This document shows, one piece after another, positions 46,976 through 59,000 of a DNA stretch of 64,000 bases. Made by a program: the position numbers and the translations under genes. The stretch's first letter is position 1. The number at the start of each line of letters is the position of its first letter. The notes beneath the pieces were generated by a model. That model worked only from the letters and a program-made list of their open reading frames with translations. It made no database searches and was not told where the DNA came from. Origin of the DNA: Pseudoscleropodium purum (lineage: Eukaryota; Streptophyta; Bryopsida; Hypnales; Brachytheciaceae); NCBI GenBank assembly GCA_963969395.1, contig OZ017798.1:26776173-26840172 (forward strand), given 5' to 3'.

Positions 46976-49700
46976 TCACAAAATTGTACTTTTGCCTTCC
47001 ATACCATCACACTTTACAAGTTATGAAGAAGTTTTCAGCATCAAATAAGTCATTTAAATATTTTTGGTTGCCCAACGTACTCTCACATCCTTGCCAAAAA
47101 AATACAAAAAATTAGACACTAGAACTTAGAAATGTCTCTTTTTGGAATATGATGAGACACATGACATCAAAGGATATTGCTTATATGATCCAAACACTCA
47201 ATATATCTTTACTAGTCTTGATGTTATATTTATTGTAGTCTATTTTGTCATATTTGTTGAAGTCTGCTTATTGCCAAGAGCTAGGAGAGATTTTGTCTTT
47301 AGATACATCATATTATAAATCAACAAAGATACCTTCTTTGGAGTGTAATGCCTATTATTTATTTAGTTGGTGAACAATCTCTCATTCAATTATTACATCC
47401 TAATCAACCACCAACTCAAACATAGAACCTCAAAAAGATTTTGTTGATGTACAACCCATTACCTCCACATCTCATTAAATCCCGTAGTACCTCCTAATCT
47501 CCAAGTTGACCTTCTCATCTCACCATAACTAGTACTTATTGCTCATCACCAAGCTCATGCACATCAAAATTTAGTTGGCTCTACCTCTCAAATCAAAAAC
47601 TCACCGTGCTCTAATAAAGGCCAATGTAATAAAATAAAATTCCATAATGAAAATTTCTTTGCCTATACCTTTATAACTCAACTATCAAATCCAACTATAG
47701 TCCATGATACCCTCTCTAGTATTGGAGCTACTCATTGAAAGGAGACTTTGGATAAAGAATAAAATGAAAATCCTAAATTAAAAATGACACATGATAACTT
47801 GTAGATCTGCCACCTAATTGTCCAATTATAATAAGGAGTGGCTTATATATAGAAAAATATAACTCCAATGGTTCATTAGCCCATTACAGTGAAGCCTATA
47901 TAGGCAATATCCTTTGATGTCATGTGGGCTTCTTTGATATCTGTATCTATACCCGTCTTCTATATACCACTAGAAGAAAAACATGTCCAGCACAATTGAC
48001 TACTATGCAACTAGTGTCCTATATAACTATCATGCAACTAGAAATGACCATAGTTGTTTTCTAGTTGCTTTCTAGGTGGTTTTTAGTTGTACACTAATTG
48101 TTTTCTAGTTGCTTTCAAAGTTTATTCCCATTTGTCTTATATCAATTGTCCCATACCAATTGTAAAGAGTACCATTAAATTGGACATATAAGACTCATAA
48201 GTTGTGGTTTTATTCAAAGAATTTTTTTGATAGAATTCTAAGATTTCTACAATTTTGTAGAAATAAAAAAATAGTTAAAATTCAAGAAATTTTGAAATCT
48301 AGGAAATGGAATTTTTGAAATCTAGGAAAAATGGTAGATCTGAAATTCTGAAATCTAGAAAAAGATAGATTTGAAATCCAAAAATCTAGAAAGAAGGTAG
48401 ATATGAAATTTTGAAATCCATGAATCATTGACATTAATATTTAAAAATCTACAAGTTGCACACGAGGATGAAGTTCTTCGCATGTTGTCAAATGACAAAA
48501 AAAACCGCAACTAGATTACAACTTGTCCACTGCAACTACGGGCCCTAAATTTTCACCTAGTTGCAAACATGTTATGCAACTACAAAACAAATTGCTCTTT
48601 GTAGTTGCAAAATACTTCATTTTCTTCTAGTGATATGTACTTATATCTGTATTTGTATTCATCTTTTGTATTTGTATTCATATCCAAGATTGACAGTTTG
48701 GATCTTCATCCATAGGGTCCCCTTTCTAGATCCAACGGCCCTTCATTAACAGTGTAAAACTTTTGCAAAAAGAGAAATAGACCTTACATTTAGATGATAA
48801 TAAGTATTCAATATTGAGAGAATTTGGTAAACTAAGGCTTTGATATATTAATACATTTGTAAACCTTTAATTCTTTAAAGGTTAATTTTTTCATAAATCT
48901 TTGATTCATTAGAATGAAGGTTTCTAATAGTAGGTTGGAAGTTTCAAAATGTGCATTTTGTCTCAATTTAAAGAATTATGAAGACTATTCCTTATGTTCA
49001 AGCAATTGGAACTCAAGTCTTCAATATTCAATCCAAATGACTAAGTGGGACATTACATTTCTTTTAAATCATCTAGCGCAATTTATGGCACAACTCTTCA
49101 ACAATGTTTGGGTGTTAAAAAAGTTTTGTGTTACTTTCAAGCACTATTAATAAGAAAAGTGTTTAATTTATCATGGTCATCTCCCTACTATTTTTCCATC
49201 CATCATATATTTTTTGACAAGATGGAACGACAAAATTAGGTAAGTGATCTTGATAGTTGCCACTCAATAGATGTCTAGCTATTTTATTTATGCTTGATTT
49301 TCATGTTTTATTTTCTAAAAAAGAAACAAACAAAAAGTCATAGCCTTGACTTCCAACAATTAAAAGCTCAATACATCGTTATTGCTTCTACTACAAAGAA
49401 GTTCATATGGCTCCAGTCACTCCTATAGGAGCATGGCTATTCTCTTGACCTTTTGAATATACTCTTTTATGATGATCAACCATGCATATATTGTGTTAAT
49501 TTATAATCTAAAGTTTCATAACATGACAACGCATATTGATATATGTTATAATTTCCTTTGTAATCAAGTCAATAACATCATTTTGGCCCTTCATTATGCT
49601 CCCACCTTTAAAATGTGGGATTGATATATGAACCAAGTTGATCCTACATTAGAAATTTGTAAGTTGTCTCAATGCCTTTGAAAATTTGCCTTCATTAAGA
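46976..49700 (+). mobile_element. copia pol remnant 1, with CACTA insertion
   Basis: Decayed copia pol in order: integrase tail at 46976-47330 (frame scraps equivalent to the GYCLYDPNTQYIYTSLD sequence of the second remnant), RT region scraps near 48950-49200, and an RNase H remnant at about 49355-49560 (QYIVIASTTKKFIWLQSLL, then LFYDDQPCIY). It is the paralogue of 60944-62660; the two share most of about 900 bp to 47890. No LTRs were recognised. A CACTA-type element sits inside at 47968-48632. Confidence 0.65.
47968..48632. mobile_element. 665-bp non-autonomous CACTA-type element
   Basis: The ends are CACTAGAAGAAAA and its complement TTTTCTTCTAGTG, one base from the CACTACAAGAAAA termini common to plant CACTA (EnSpm) elements. 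Subterminal GCAACTA motifs and their complement TAGTTGC occur many times in both flanks, as expected of transposase binding sites. There is no coding capacity. The uninserted paralogue near 62210 supports insertion into a TCTATATA stretch; the 3-bp target duplication is not clean. Confidence 0.85.
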
Positions 49701-52235
49701 TTCTAATGCTCCAACAATTTGATGCGAGAGGAGATTTTCTTTGATTCTCTATTTCTTGCATCAACTTATTGACATTCAAAAATGTAGTTGAAAGGGGTAT
49801 GTTGCTATAAGCTTAGTGAGTATAATTAAATGAATCAACCAACATCAAATTATGAAGTAGAATGATACATTTATAGGGAAAGTCACTATTGTAGAGAATA
49901 TTAAATATCTCCTTGAGTTCAAGTAATTAGTACAATATAAATATATTATAATGCAACACAATTCATAATATCATATATATAATATTTTTTGTCATTCATG
50001 TCTTGTATTTTGAACACTATTTACCAACATCATGCTTCATAGTAAACCATTTTGATTCAAATGACCTACCCTACGTAAACCCTCCTACTTTGCTCTCATT
50101 ATAATGTTAAATAGAAAATTCTTTGTTTGTGACCTTTTGTTTGTAGTTGATTTTTGCAAAATGGTTCAAATGACATTACCAATGTATTGGGTGCCAATTA
50201 ATTGCCTTGTTTTTATCTAATATGAAGTTTTTATCTTTCATGATGCACTTTGGTGCTCTAGATGCACACTCACTTTCTTGCTCTCCGGTGTGCCCTAGTT
50301 CCCTTTTATGACACATTTGTCTACTTATTACTTGTAAATTATAATGGCTATTGTGCTCAAGAAAACTATCAAAAGCATATTTGAATCTATAATCAATACC
50401 ACACTAAAAGTCATGATCACTATCCCTAAATTGCTCCACTTGAATTCTAGTTTCCTTTGTGTCTATTCAAACACCCCAAACTCTAGAATTTGGTCCTCAT
50501 CATACACCTTGGAGATGTCTATTCTAACGTGCCTTAGAGTTTTCATGTCATAATGTTATATCACATCATGTCATGACACATAATAATTCCGTCAAGATTC
50601 CATCAAAATCATGACAACTCTAATCCTAAAGCCTAAACTCTAAACTTTTTAGGATTTTCTTTTTACTATTTTTTGACAATCATGGATGGAAAATCAAATG
50701 TATTACTATTGTTTAACATATTAGTCTAATTTTTGTTGTTTTTTCTAGAGAATTTTATGATATTCCATCCAAAAAATTAGAATATTTCATCATGACGGAC
50801 TTTGAGTTTGGATAATTTCATACATCATATCATCCTAACATTGTGATCTAAACAACCCTAGTACATTCTAATGCCCAACCACCATACATGCCCTACCATT
50901 GTGATCCTATTTAACAATCAAAATAAATAAGAAAATTCTTTGGAATCTTAGTGCACTTGGAGAATGTTCAAGTCCAAGGTTGATGTTTGTATCTTTAGCA
51001 CACTATTTTGCAAGGCCTAGCTCCCATATAGTGTTGGTGCATGCATGTAGAGCCTACCTAGCAATATTGAGGGTTGTTTTCAAAATGGCATGGTATAGAT
51101 GCTCTAACATATAAATGAACTTATCTACATGTTATGTGTTGCGGTGTACCTTCTTTGCTCCTTCAAGAAAATTGTTTAATTATCCAAGCTCATATCATAG
51201 AATATACCATAGTCAAATATCATCTTTGGTATATTTTTGCCAAATAATTATTTAAAATATGAAGGATTAGTTCAACATTTCATTGTTTATTAATAAATTA
51301 TTTGGCAATTATTAAATAATTTTTTAAACTATTGGCAACCCTTCAAATAATCTTAGATGTTTTTCTTCATTGCATAGGAAAGTGAAACTCATGACTTTCA
51401 ATTAACTCATTGCATTTCATAGTTACCTCCTTTGTTATAAATTTAGAAGAATGAATTTGGATTGCACCACTAACAAGCCTTCATAACACTATGGTACACT
51501 AGTGCATTTATGCTAATAGTCCAATTCCATCAAAAGACCAACCCAATTTTGTCACTTACTTTTGGCTTCAATTCCACCTAAAATCCCCTCCAATTCCCTT
51601 CATTTTTCGACAAAATTAGAAAATTCTATAACGACAAGGGATAATGTGTCACTCCATTAATAGAGAATATCTAGTACTTGATTAGGTGGTCATAGGTTGT
51701 TTGTAGGTTGTTTATGACTCTAGTTTAAAGACAGTTATGTAATTTCAGAGTTGACCACTCCAAAAATTCATAGAAATTACAATTTTGATCAAAAAATTAT
51801 ATTTCCACTTGGATTTGACTCATGAAACAAGCACACACCTCTAAAAAATATATGCCCCTATTGAAATTGACCTCAAGATAGTCAGATTGCAAATGAGGGT
51901 GGTAATGGCTGGTTTACCTTAGTGCAAATCTAGAGGGATGGAGTTGGCCAAGCTCAAACCTGTCTGAGAGTGTGAAGTTTTGTTCAAACGAACAGCATTG
52001 AGTCGAACAACATTGAGTGGACATGTCACAGGGTCAAGCGGTACAAGTAACTTTTCCAACATTTTCACTTTCTTTATGTTTACTTACCTGGGGATTCAGG
52101 GCAACAAAGTGGTCATAGTTATTTGGGCTTCAACTGAAAATTTTATTTCTTTTTCGCCTCAGGTATCGTTGTTTTGTGCTGTACTTTTGTGTTGTGGTGC
52201 TTGTGCTGCTTTGCCTCACATCCATTGCGAGTTTT
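49701..52235. other. AT-rich spacer
   Basis: No recognisable gene or transposon end is seen. The last 300 bp before the 643-bp element become less AT-rich but have no convincing frame. Confidence 0.5.
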
Positions 52236-52878
52236 TTAACCCCTAACTGCTCGAGGCACTAGAATTTGGTGTTTGCAAAACTTTGAAGTTAAATAAAAAC
52301 TAACTGAGTTGCTATTTTTAGTAGTTTGTATTTTTAGAAAGTTCTTCATGAAGTCTAGTTCCAGTATCAAAAATTTGATCTTGATAATAAATGATAGTGA
52401 TTTATTTATTCAAGGTTTGTGCAAGGGTATCCCTTGCAATCTTGACTTTCCATAGGGTTGAGAGCTCTTGTAAATGAGCCTCAAATACACTAGGACTTGA
52501 AGAAAAAATCACATTCAAAACTCATTTAAAAAAATTGTAGAGTAGATTTTGAGAAGCCATGAATTGATTGGGGTTATTTATGTTAGGCCCTTAAACCTCA
52601 TATTTTTTTGGTCACCAACTTTTAAGGTTTGACTTGTGAAAAATGAATTGAAAATTTTCATAGTTTTAACCCCCTCATGGTCAAACGTTATAATCTTTCA
52701 ACTTATAAGTGATATTGTTGTGTTTTTTCTTCCTATGTGATCCCTAGCATGTCTAGTTTGAATTTGTACGGTCACAATTCAAAAAAACTTGATACAACTT
52801 ATCAAAATGTTGGCTTTTTGTTCAATTTAGAGCAAATTCCTAGAGGCTCAAAACAGGCCTTGGGCATTTAGGGGTTAA
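52236..52878 (-). mobile_element. 643-bp TTAA-bounded element, copy B, next to the dioxygenase promoter
   Basis: It starts TTAACCCCTAACTGCTCGAG and ends GGCATTTAGGGGTTAA; it is the reverse complement of copy A with few differences, so these two copies are young. It ends 242 bp before the start codon of the dioxygenase gene and probably forms part of its upstream region. Confidence 0.88.
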
Positions 52879-53120
52879 GGTGGAAGTTTGAACCCTTCAG
52901 TTGTTCTTTCGGCTCCCATGCGATCTCTGCCGGGCCTGTTACAGTCGAAGTTGTATGCCACTGGCTGTGGTGCCAATGTATTCCACAAGCTTACTTCAGC
53001 GCTGTCATTATAGATTGCAGGCTGCTGGAGATTTGTGCGTGGTTGGAGTTTGTGAGTGTAGACGGGCAGAGTGTACAGTACAAGAGAAAGTGCGAGGTGG
53101 GAGGTGTTTCGGTTGTGGCA
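52879..53120 (+). promoter_or_regulatory. 5' leader / proximal promoter of the dioxygenase gene
   Basis: GC-balanced sequence lies between the end of the 643-bp element and the ATG at 53121. The coding frame is open for 26 codons upstream without an ATG, so it is treated as 5' UTR. No TATA box was identified in it. Confidence 0.4.
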
Positions 53121-55766
53121 ATGGCGATGTTGTCTTCACCGTGCTTGCTGAGGTGCATCCCCGCAAGCCCCTTGAATACAAAGCTTTCAAACCTCAGTCA
53201 AGTCGCCTCGCTCTCGCAACCCCCCTCGAAGAAATTCTCCTCTTTCGCACCTTCGATTCGGCGTCCCCGTGGGTCTGTTTCTATGAGCTTACAAATGGAG
53301 CAAGCTCCGTCTTCCCCCGCGGTGGACCTCGACCCCCCAACTGTGTTGGAAATTTGTATCCCCGCAAAGTCCCTGTCTGGATTTGAATCAGATTACAATC
53401 GCGTTGCGGCTTCGTGGCCATCGGATTTGTCCACTACCTTGGACGATCACAAGCTGGAGGATTATGTGAGCTCGGCTCACGCTTTGGTGCGGCGCTGGTT
53501 GCCTGAAAAGCTGGTCTCCCGTCTGGAGCGTTTCATTCATGACCCTAATCAGCCACCGGCAATCTTGGTCCGCGGCTTGCCAATTGACCGCGACTTGCCG
53601 CCCACGCAGCCGGAGGTGGCAAGCCACAAGGTCGGGAGGTACATGAGCGAGACGTGGCTGATTGGCATTGCGAGAATTGTGGGCCAGGTGTTCACGTTGG
53701 CGTATATGGCAGGGAATTCGCAAGGGCCGAGTGTGCTTGTGCGACAGATTTATACGACTGCGGACAAAGTGGATCATGTGAGTCTCGATTGCCCGTGTCT
53801 CCAACTTGTTGCAAAACTGGTAGGAATTAGCCGTGTACTGTAGAGTCTCCATTCACCACACAGTAAGGAAGGGAGGGGTCTCAATCACCGTACAAGTGAA
53901 CTTTGAACCTTTCCTTGCAACAATCTAAAATTTGCACTTTTGTTTTTGTGTCAAGCCAGAAATCAATTGTAAGAAATTAAATGTCTAGTAAATAAGCTGG
54001 AGTTTTGACACTTTACAGAAATCAAAGTTCAACTGTATGGTCAATGGAGCCTGTAATGTACTGTATGGTTAATGGAACCTCCACCTCAATTTTCTCATTG
54101 GGTAGCTGTGCTAATATAACTTCCTTGGAGGGTTTACGGTTCTGGTAATCCTTTTTCGTAGAGAGGGTGCAGTACCTTCTTTAGGTCTCGTATGCGCCTC
54201 ACTTTCTTTTGGAAATGCCTTGTAGTGAAGAGGTGATTGTTAGCATCTTAAATTAGGTCATCTCTGGGTTCCAGTTTCGTTTGGGGTCTTCACATGGTTC
54301 ATCAAGTAACTGGCTCTAATTAGGAGTTGTATAAACTCCAACTGCTTGTACAAGCAAGCGCATAACATTGAAAATTGCCACAGGGTTTTGGAATTTGTGG
54401 TACCTTAAGTGATTCTAACCTGATTTAGTTTGTGAGTCCCAGGGGTCACTCCGAGTGAGTTACCAATTTTAAACCCAGTTTTTTGGTTTGTTCGCCTGGG
54501 CTAGTCTGGTATCGTCAATTCTCACAAAGTAGCTGAGGCCCCCTATCCAAACCGTTTTGAGTCCCCACTCAGGCTAATCTGGCTGGTCCTCTCGATCTGT
54601 GTCTTCCTGCAAATCAGTTCCGACATGGATTATCCCTTCAGCGCTTCAACATTTATAATCTGGATTCTGAATAGAATGTTTCACGTCATTGTGTCGTGCA
54701 AATATTCTGGATACTGAATCTGGTTCACACTCATCCAAAGCGTGAATGTCCTGAATCTTGAAAAGATGGTTTTTCTTTATGACCAACTTCAGTTAATGAA
54801 ATTGAGGTGAGCACTACATTTATTCAAAGGTATAAACAAAAACAAGGTGCCAAAATCCAATGAAAGATTCAGACGTGAAGGGGTTAAGCATTATTGAGAG
54901 ATTTTCGGTTTTCAGTTTTCGGTTTTCTTGAGAGACTACTTGAGGCCTTCAACATTCAAATAAACTACTTAGATGTCAATTTCGTTAAATTGGTGGTATA
55001 ATTTCAGTTCTTTGGCACCTTGTAATACTAACGCACTTTCCGAAACAGAAGTCCATACCTGTCCTAGACTTTAGACCTTTATTTACAAATGTGTCACAAT
55101 TTCTGACGCCAGAATCGCGCCGATTTAACGAAATTGTTGTTCTGATCTACCCTTTCCATTGCTCCAATTTGGCCCTTGCAGGTAAGCGCAGAAGGCAGCG
55201 CCAAGCTCCTCGACATTCACGTGGACTTTTTCCAAGCGAAGCCCCAGCTCTTCTGCAACGTGCTCGTCTTCATCGGCATCCGCGGCGATCCAAACCAAGA
55301 CGGCAAGACTCTCCTCTGCGACAACCGTCTTCTCTACCAACACCTCTCCCCTTCCGACATCCACCTCCTCCGCACCGAGAAAATCACATGGAAATTGCCC
55401 GGCACGCAATTCTCACGGCACGTGATCGAAGGCTCCGAATCTCACCCCCAGATCAACCTCTTCCAGGAGAACCTCCCTGGTATGACAGGCTTTGACGACC
55501 ACGTGTATGGAAGCGACGAAGTGAAAGCTGCTTACAAGCGAGCGAAAGAGTTGGCTGTAAGTTTGGCGGAGGGTGTGTGGCTGGGAACTGGGGACGTGTT
55601 GTTGGTGAATCAAAGGAAAGCCGGGCATGGGAGGGCTCCGTATGAGGCGAAGTATGATGGGAAGGACAGGTGGTTGCAAAGGACGTGGGCTAATAGTGGA
55701 GGGTTCTGGGAAGCGGGGATACTGAAGTGGCCCAGGCGGGTGCTGAAGAATTGGGATCAGGAGTAG
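53121..55766 (+). CDS. clavaminate synthase/asparagine oxygenase-like Fe(II)/2OG dioxygenase, probably plastidic
   Basis: Exons 53121-53777 and 55182-55766 join in phase 0 across a 1404-bp GT-AG intron: 1242 bp, 413 residues. Residues 1 to about 70 are Ser/Pro-rich with few acids (MAMLSSPCLLRCIPASPLNT), a likely chloroplast transit peptide. The rest follows the CAS-like TauD/TfdA family end to end: ILVRGLPIDRDLPPT, IARIVGQVF, then the iron ligands His232 and Asp234 (IHVDFF), IGIRGDPNQDGKT, the distal His368 (KAGHGRAPYEAKYDG) and Arg382 (DRWLQR), which binds 2-oxoglutarate. Bacterial relatives include AsnO, VioC and clavaminate synthase, which hydroxylate free Asn, Arg or beta-lactam intermediates. 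The substrate here cannot be told; a free amino acid is plausible. The family is rare in plants, so ancient transfer from bacteria is possible (inference). A decayed copy of its 3' end lies at 16866. Confidence 0.88.
54975..55105 (+). repeat. diverged repeat with TTTCGTTAAATTGG core, in the dioxygenase intron
   Basis: About 130 bp at the 3' end of the intron resembles 57855-57985 (TGTCAATTCCGTTAAATTGG, then TCTTTGACACCTT, CTTGGACCTATAATTTGA, CAGTCACATTT). A shorter match (TCGATTTCGTTAAATTGGC) lies in the 3' UTR at about 55769-55787. The element type is unknown. Confidence 0.5.
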
Positions 55767-56235
55767 ACGTCGATTTCGTTAAATTGGCGCAATTCCATTG
55801 AGTTGGCATGGGATGATGAGCCCTGAGAAAGGAGGAAATGAAATGAATGAGGGTTTGGAGGAGATGAGAAAGAAATCCCAGCGGTGCTTAATGTCGTGGA
55901 TGAAATGGAATTTGTTTGCATACAAATTTTGCATGTTTATCCGCAGAACAAGCTAATGAAAATGTCAAATGGCGCATGAAAAACCGCCAGTTTCATGGAA
56001 TTGACGGTAGCAATCCTTCTGAAAAATTGGTTTTATATTGATGCGCGCATGATTTATGTGCGCATCGTAGATTAGAGTACCGGTATATGCATTGTGCATA
56101 CACTGGGTTTCGATGTATAGGTTTTCGGAAATGGCGTCCTTCCGACTTGCTTGGGTTCAGTGAAACAACTAGATGATAGTTTATGACTAGTGTATGAATT
56201 CGTGTGAAACTTAGCACTCAAGAAATTGATTTATG
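55767..56235 (+). other. probable 3' UTR and downstream flank of the dioxygenase gene
   Basis: GC-balanced sequence without a reading frame. The GGGTTTCGATGTATAG block near 56104 is also found after the dioxygenase fragment near 17083, showing that the duplicated piece included 3' flanking DNA. Confidence 0.45.
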
Positions 56236-56239
56236 TTGT

Positions 56240-56872
56240 GGACCAATGGAGAAAATCGGCCTTTAGAGAATTTGAAGTGGCCTCAAAGGCGCTAGGTCAT
56301 CTAAGGATTGTGTGCAGCGTTGCTATACTTGCATTTTCAGTGCGATGATAGGCGGCCCATCCTTCATCTTGACATCAAGTCAGCTAACATCCTATTGAGT
56401 GATTCTCATGAAGCCAAGCTTGCAAATTTTGGTGTGGCAAGGATCACTCCAAAGGCAACCACAATACGGTACTACTATGTTTGTTGCTATATCACCTAAG
56501 TTCCCAGCTTTTTCGCATCCAAGGGATGATTCACATGCATGCAATTTCTTCAATTTAATTTGTTTTGATTGATCCACATATATATGCCAATGTTTTATGA
56601 TAAGGTTGAATTTGCAGATTTGTATTGCACGTGCAAGGAGAACATCTAAATATAAGGCTTCCAAGGTCTCGCTAGGAATAAACTCAGTGGGGTTGGATTT
56701 TTTGAGTTTCAGTGTTGTAGGATTTGCTAGATATTTCCATTTGTCCACAACTGGGTAGATGGACGCCGAAACACTGAGATCTTTGAGGACCTGGGTTCCT
56801 CAACTGTTGGTTTTCATTAGAAGACGGCTGAAAAATTGATGAGAATGGGACTTTGGTTTGCACAGGTAACTT
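56240..56872 (+). pseudogene. receptor-like kinase pseudogene
   Basis: The first piece (56240-56470) reads WTNGENRPLENLKWPQRR, two stops, then CAALLYLHFQCDDRRPILHL, DIKSANILLSDSHEAKLANF and GVARITP. This is the RLK catalytic loop and Mg-binding loop, but the HRD motif is HLD and DFG is NFG. A later piece (about 56820-56872) reads TAEKLMRMGLWFAQ, the usual RLK C-lobe helix (GLWCxQ), followed by GTAACT as a donor-like site. The N-lobe, extracellular domain and membrane segment are missing. Confidence 0.8.
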
Positions 56873-56879
56873 CCTTCAA

Positions 56880-58357
56880 CTTCATCCCCGTATACTTGGT
56901 ATTCATTGAATACATCATGTTAGGCATTTATTGATTGACGATATCTTGGTGTGTTGAATTGTCCATTATGTAGGGTTTAGTAGATGAAGAAATGGCGAAG
57001 TATGGAGGAAATAGATTGTGAGTTGGATTGCCTTCTAGTTTCATTTCCTAATTGATTAGAATCACAAATTTGAACCAAGAATTGAAGGCCAGCCACTCAC
57101 AATTAGGATTTCCATCACATTTAGTCAGTTGGATGAAAGTTTGCTAGCAAGGGACTGGGATTCAACTGCAACTCATTTATTGCTTCGACTTCGGTTGTGA
57201 AAACACTTATAGCTTTCCATCAAAGCTAAATTGAATGGTTGGTTGTGTAGTAGCTTATAGACAATTTGATAGAAGACTAGATAGTCTGTGTACAAATTGG
57301 TGGCTGCATTTCTTAGGATTAGAGCAGCTAGTTGTAGAAAGTTCTTAATTCTTTAATCAGGCCAGGACATACATGCCTAGATTCTCTATTCTTGGTAATA
57401 GTCAAGATAGTGGTTTTATATATACCAACATTGTTCCAAGGTCCTAATATAGCAAAAGACTTCATAGATTTTTTCTTAGCTGTAAAGTAACTTGTAAACT
57501 TTAACTTTCCTTAGAAGCTTGTTTTGTGTACTTGGATGCAATCACACAATCAAATTGAGATTTCACTATTATAAGTGAATCACATAGTACATTAGTTTAG
57601 AAAATTGAGCAAATTAACCTTTAGTCTGCTCTCAACATGGAGAGAGTTCTTACACCAAATGTGAAGCTGTCAAAAAATAATCTACAAGCAGCGCTCTAAG
57701 AAGATTGGAATACAAGCAATATGCTCATTTGCATCATACTTCAAGCGCAATTACGTTAATTCTAAGAAAGTGATTTCATGTTTTGAAATTTACATTTAGA
57801 TATCCCCAACTCAATCTTACTTAGTAGGTTGATGATTGTGAGATATATGCAGACATTGTCAATTCCGTTAAATTGGTCAAATTCCAATTCTTTGACACCT
57901 TTGGAACACAAGTTTGGAAGCATAAATACATTTCTATCTTGGACCTATAATTTGATACATGCCAGTCACATTTTTGGGCGCTAAATTTCACATAATGGAC
58001 AAAAAGAATGGAGCCTCAAGAGGACCATTATTAGAAGAGTTTTCAACCCTATAGAGGGTTGTAAGTTCCCGACAACTCTCAAACTACGAGAAGTGCTCTA
58101 CAGCAACTCGTTGATGTGGCACAACGATAGTCATGTCTGAAACAAGTAATTTTTTTTTCAACTTTTTTCATCATTTCAAGAATGAATTTTTTTTTTAAAT
58201 TTTCTTAGAAATAGTTGTTTGCTAAAACAACAGAGGGGAATTGCAAGGAGCACCAACTTGAAACAACCCTCATGACTCCTAGGAGTCCTCTAATGTAGAT
58301 ATTTAGATCTTAATCAACAGTGCAATTAAATAATAATGTTTTTTTTAATAAAATACA
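56880..58357. other. AT-rich spacer with one diverged repeat
   Basis: No gene is recognised. It contains the diverged repeat at about 57855-57985 shared with the dioxygenase intron. Confidence 0.5.
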
Positions 58358-59000
58358 TTAATTCCGAAATGTTCGTCTTTTTTGAGCTTCTAGGAATTTT
58401 CTCTAAATTGGACAAAAAGCCAATAGTTTGATAAGTTTAATCAATTTCTTCTTAATTGTAATTGTTTAAATTCAAACTAGATATGTTTGAGATCACATAG
58501 GAAAAGAAAACACAACAATAGTATTTTTAGATAGAAAGATTATAATGTTGATTATGAGGGTTTTAAAATTGTGAAGGTGATTTCAAGTCTTTCAATCTTC
58601 TTTACACATGTCAAATATAAAAAATTGGTCACCAAAAAAAATATGAGGTTAAAAGACATAACATGCATAACTCCAATTAATTTACAACTTCTCAAAATCT
58701 CTCGTACAATTATGAAAACGAATTTCTAATGTGAAATTTTTTTCTAAGATCTAGTGAATTTTGGGCTCATTTCTAAGAGATCTCAACACTATAGAAAGTC
58801 AAGATTGCAATGGACACCCTTGCATAAAATCTTGAATAGAGAAATCATAATCAATCATTTTCTAAATTGAATTTGCGATGCTAAAACTAGACTTCAGTAA
58901 AAAGTTGAAAAGCATAAACTACTAAAAATAGCAATTTGCTTATTTAACTTCAAAGTATTGTCAATGCAAGATTTTGGTACCTCGAGCATATAAGGGTTCA
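58358..59000 (+). mobile_element. 643-bp TTAA-bounded element, copy C (older)
   Basis: It is in the same orientation as copy A with the same landmarks in order, but the ends are decayed (TTAATTCCGAAATG and CATATAAGGGTTCA) and substitutions are many. The preserved total length of 643 bp argues for few indels in the family. Confidence 0.75.

Noticed and set aside
52901..53386. 161-codon plus frame overlapping the dioxygenase start
   Set aside because: A different frame from the conserved protein; Cys/Arg-rich translation is typical of an out-of-frame shadow.
53388..53852. 154-codon minus frame under dioxygenase exon 1
   Set aside because: Antisense shadow of a GC-rich coding exon.
55091..55495. 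134-codon plus frame at dioxygenase exon 2
   Set aside because: Pro/Arg-rich translation of the wrong frame over the conserved catalytic exon.
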